A DNA stretch of 64,000 bases from Bin80 sp965215475 (lineage in GTDB: Bacteria; Bacteroidota; Rhodothermia; Rhodothermales; Bin80). The translations under genes and the position numbers were made by a program. The stretch is taken from assembly GCA_965215475.1 (NCBI GenBank), contig OZ244061.1, positions 558,001 through 622,000 of the forward strand, read 5' to 3'. The stretch's first letter is position 1. Every line of letters begins with the position of its first letter. The notes beneath the pieces are model-generated. The model did not search any database, was not told where the DNA came from, and worked only from the letters and a program-made list of their open reading frames with translations. Below, piece by piece: positions 62,262 to 64,000 of the stretch.

Positions 62262-64000
62262 ATGTACCTGAACGGTCGACTATCTGTAATTCGCCAATTG
62301 GTAGTATACTCCGTTGGAGTACTACTGGTTTGGATTTTGCTGGCACATACTGCCGCCCAAGGCGATCACCCCCGGAATAACTTTTGGCAGGATTATGCGG
62401 TTGCAGATACAGACAGCGTTACCCTGCATCAGGTTGACTCGCTGCGAGCACTTCTGTCACGCCTGGGCCGGGATTCGGTTCGGGAAATGGTTTTGGATCT
62501 AGACCTGGACAGCCTTCTTCTGGCTCGCATTGATTCACTGGCACCGCCTCCCGATACGAACGAACGTGCAAAACGATATCTTGCCAACTTGATCTCCAGT
62601 AAACGTACGGCTTCGATCTTCCCAACCGAGCGGCGTTCCCTGGGAGCGAGACCGTTTTCTGGTTGGAGACATAATGTGGAGCTCGACAGTACAGGATCAT
62701 ACTATACGATCAAAGAGCAAGTAGCTGGTAAAGATATTCGTCATTCCCTCCGATTGAACAGAGAAGAATACCAAGCCGAGAGATTCTCTCAAAACCTGAA
62801 TCGTAACTGGAAGACCCTCCTTCAGCGTCGCAGAGATCTACAAGAGCGACGACGCCGAGGCCTTGGCCTGTCAATCTCCGTGCCTGGAGGACGTCAAAGT
62901 GGGTTTACGACCATTTTTGGTAAAAATGAAGTCGACCTCCGTGTCAATGGAAGTGCCGATATTCGACCCGCATTTATCTACGAGAAAACCGCACAACAAG
63001 CCATCATCGGACGAGGATCTCAACTTACCCCTGAGTTTAGAATGGATTTACGTCTTGGGGTTGCTGGAACGATTGGGGATAAAATGAAAGTCAATGTGGA
63101 CTGGGATACCAATCGCGATTTCGATTACCAAAACCAGTTGGAGCTGGTCTATACCGGATATGAAGATGAAATCATCCAAAGTATTGAAGCTGGGAATGTT
63201 TTCCTGCAAACCCCTTCCAGCCTCATACGAGGTGGACAGAGCCTCTTTGGAATTAAATCTGAATTCCAGTTAGGAGCCTTCCGGCTGACGACCGTCGCTA
63301 GCCAGCAAGAAGGGCAGTCCAATTCGCTCTCCCTTGACGGTGGTGCAGAAACATCCAATTTCAGTCGCCGCCCCACAGATTACAGTCAGCGTAAATATTA
63401 TTTTCTCAGTTACTACTTCCGTAACCGATGGAATACGGCCTTAAGCGACCCTCCAAATATTATCCTAGATGCTGTTTTTTCTCATATCACGGATATTGAA
63501 GTATGGAAATTAACCCCAGTATCTCCAGAAGAACAGAATGTTCGACAGGTTGTAGCCGTTGTGGATCTGGGAGAACCTGATGAAATCATTCGCGAGGCAA
63601 ACCGCTACACTCAAGAACGTCATCCTAACAATAATCTGGATCAGTACGATGCTGCAGAAATACAGAACCAACTACGAGAGGGAGAAGCTGTACCGCAGGA
63701 CTACCTTGAGAGTGCTTCTATGGAGCAACCCCTCACTACGGTTGATTATCAGGTGGGGCAGTTCAAGAAGCTTGAGCTTGGACGTGACTATGATTTGGAT
63801 TCAGGTCTAGGGTATATCACTCTGCGACAGAGCATTCAGGAGAGTGAAGCCCTAGCGGTATCCTTTCGCTATCTTGTAGGTGGACGAGAAGTTCAGGTGG
63901 GGGACTTTTCAAGTCAAACGGGTGGAGGCGACAATAGCCAAATTGGGGATCGCCTTGTCCTGAAACTACTGAAACCAGTCAACCTCCAACAACCTGCAAA
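62262..64000 (+). CDS. sprA: T9SS outer-membrane translocon SprA, N-terminal part
   Basis: The frame is open from the ATG at 62262 to the window end (579 codons), so the gene continues beyond. It starts with a hydrophobic signal (VYSVGVLLVWILLAHTAAQ). Recognisable SprA N-terminal segments are IYEKTAQQAIIGRGSQLTPEFRMDLRLGVAGTIG, VNVDWDTNRDFDYQNQLELVYTGYEDEIIQSIEAGN and GQSLFGIKSEFQLG. SprA is a very large (about 2000-2500 residues) barrel through which T9SS cargo leaves the cell. This fits the T9SS tails on the CotH and WD40 proteins. Full length and function cannot be judged from this part. Confidence 0.9.
   Translation, partial: MYLNGRLSVIRQLVVYSVGVLLVWILLAHTAAQGDHPRNNFWQDYAVADTDSVTLHQVDSLRALLSRLGRDSVREMVLDLDLDSLLLARIDSLAPPPDTNERAKRYLANLISSKRTASIFPTERRSLGARPFSGWRHNVELDSTGSYYTIKEQVAGKDIRHSLRLNREEYQAERFSQNLNRNWKTLLQRRRDLQERRRRGLGLSISVPGGRQSGFTTIFGKNEVDLRVNGSADIRPAFIYEKTAQQAIIGRGSQLTPEFRMDLRLGVAGTIGDKMKVNVDWDTNRDFDYQNQLELVYTGYEDEIIQSIEAGNVFLQTPSSLIRGGQSLFGIKSEFQLGAFRLTTVASQQEGQSNSLSLDGGAETSNFSRRPTDYSQRKYYFLSYYFRNRWNTALSDPPNIILDAVFSHITDIEVWKLTPVSPEEQNVRQVVAVVDLGEPDEIIREANRYTQERHPNNNLDQYDAAEIQNQLREGEAVPQDYLESASMEQPLTTVDYQVGQFKKLELGRDYDLDSGLGYITLRQSIQESEALAVSFRYLVGGREVQVGDFSSQTGGGDNSQIGDRLVLKLLKPVNLQQPA

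Noticed and set aside
1..64000. tRNA and rRNA genes
   Set aside because: I looked for cloverleaf arm signatures and conserved rRNA segments and saw none, but without a covariance search a tRNA could be missed.

Overview
The window looks like a chromosome segment from a member of the Bacteroidota/Rhodothermota (FCB) lineage. Markers of that group are two secreted proteins with C-terminal type IX secretion (T9SS) sorting domains, the 5' part of the T9SS outer-membrane translocon gene sprA, a bat (aerotolerance-type) operon, several 6-bladed beta-propeller lipoproteins and two YceI proteins. Ordinary core genes (aroC, valS, prmC, purQ, dnaX, ybaB, recR, moeB) alternate with blocks that have been heavily worked over by mobile DNA.

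Layout. 1-1155: the 3' end of a P-loop ATPase gene, a paralogue of those at 51-54 kb, then a decayed IS1634-type transposase. 1245-5695: a lipoprotein, a Nit-type amidase, and a type I restriction locus reduced to an hsdM tail, an intact hsdS and a beheaded hsdR. 6107-9931: a VPS10/BNR propeller protein and a YceI protein. 10405-12964: an intact IS256-family element with perfect 9-bp target duplications and an unusual second transposase-like gene. 13194-20391: a TM2 protein, MoeB-rhodanese, a CotH-kinase protein and a WD40 protein, the last two with T9SS tails. 20897-21798: a chimera of a terpene-cyclase 3' end, the end of an ISL3 element, and a plsC 3' relic. 21807-28973: htrA-aroC-valS-carbamoyltransferase operon. 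29-32.3 kb: a propeller protein, a wrecked IS1380 element and an htrA relic. 32318-40678: plsC, then a divergent GT4-thioredoxin pair, and a minus-strand run from YceI through purQ, rhomboid, VanZ, propeller, prmC to a CN hydrolase. 40796-48044: a seven-gene DUF58/bat operon with translational coupling, ending in a 20-bp perfect hairpin. 48.2-56.1 kb: an accessory island. 56077-64000: an aminotransferase, a STAS protein, dnaX-ybaB-recR, an SDR, a DUF4440 lipoprotein and the start of sprA.

The most unusual region is 50.9-54.3 kb. There, P-loop ATPase genes sit in tandem units, each beginning at the same point (GGAGCCACCC) inside a copied 3' end of a tyrosine-recombinase gene. Units start at 51039, 52698 and 54210 and are 98-99% identical in the shared parts, while other parts of the ATPases are strongly divergent. 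This looks like a cassette array built by recombination inside the recombinase gene itself, though plain unequal tandem duplication is also possible. A second independent story is a diverged duplication of a plsC-htrA pair: one copy keeps only htrA (21.8 kb), the other only plsC (32.3 kb).

All functional names are from reading translated motifs; no database search was possible.
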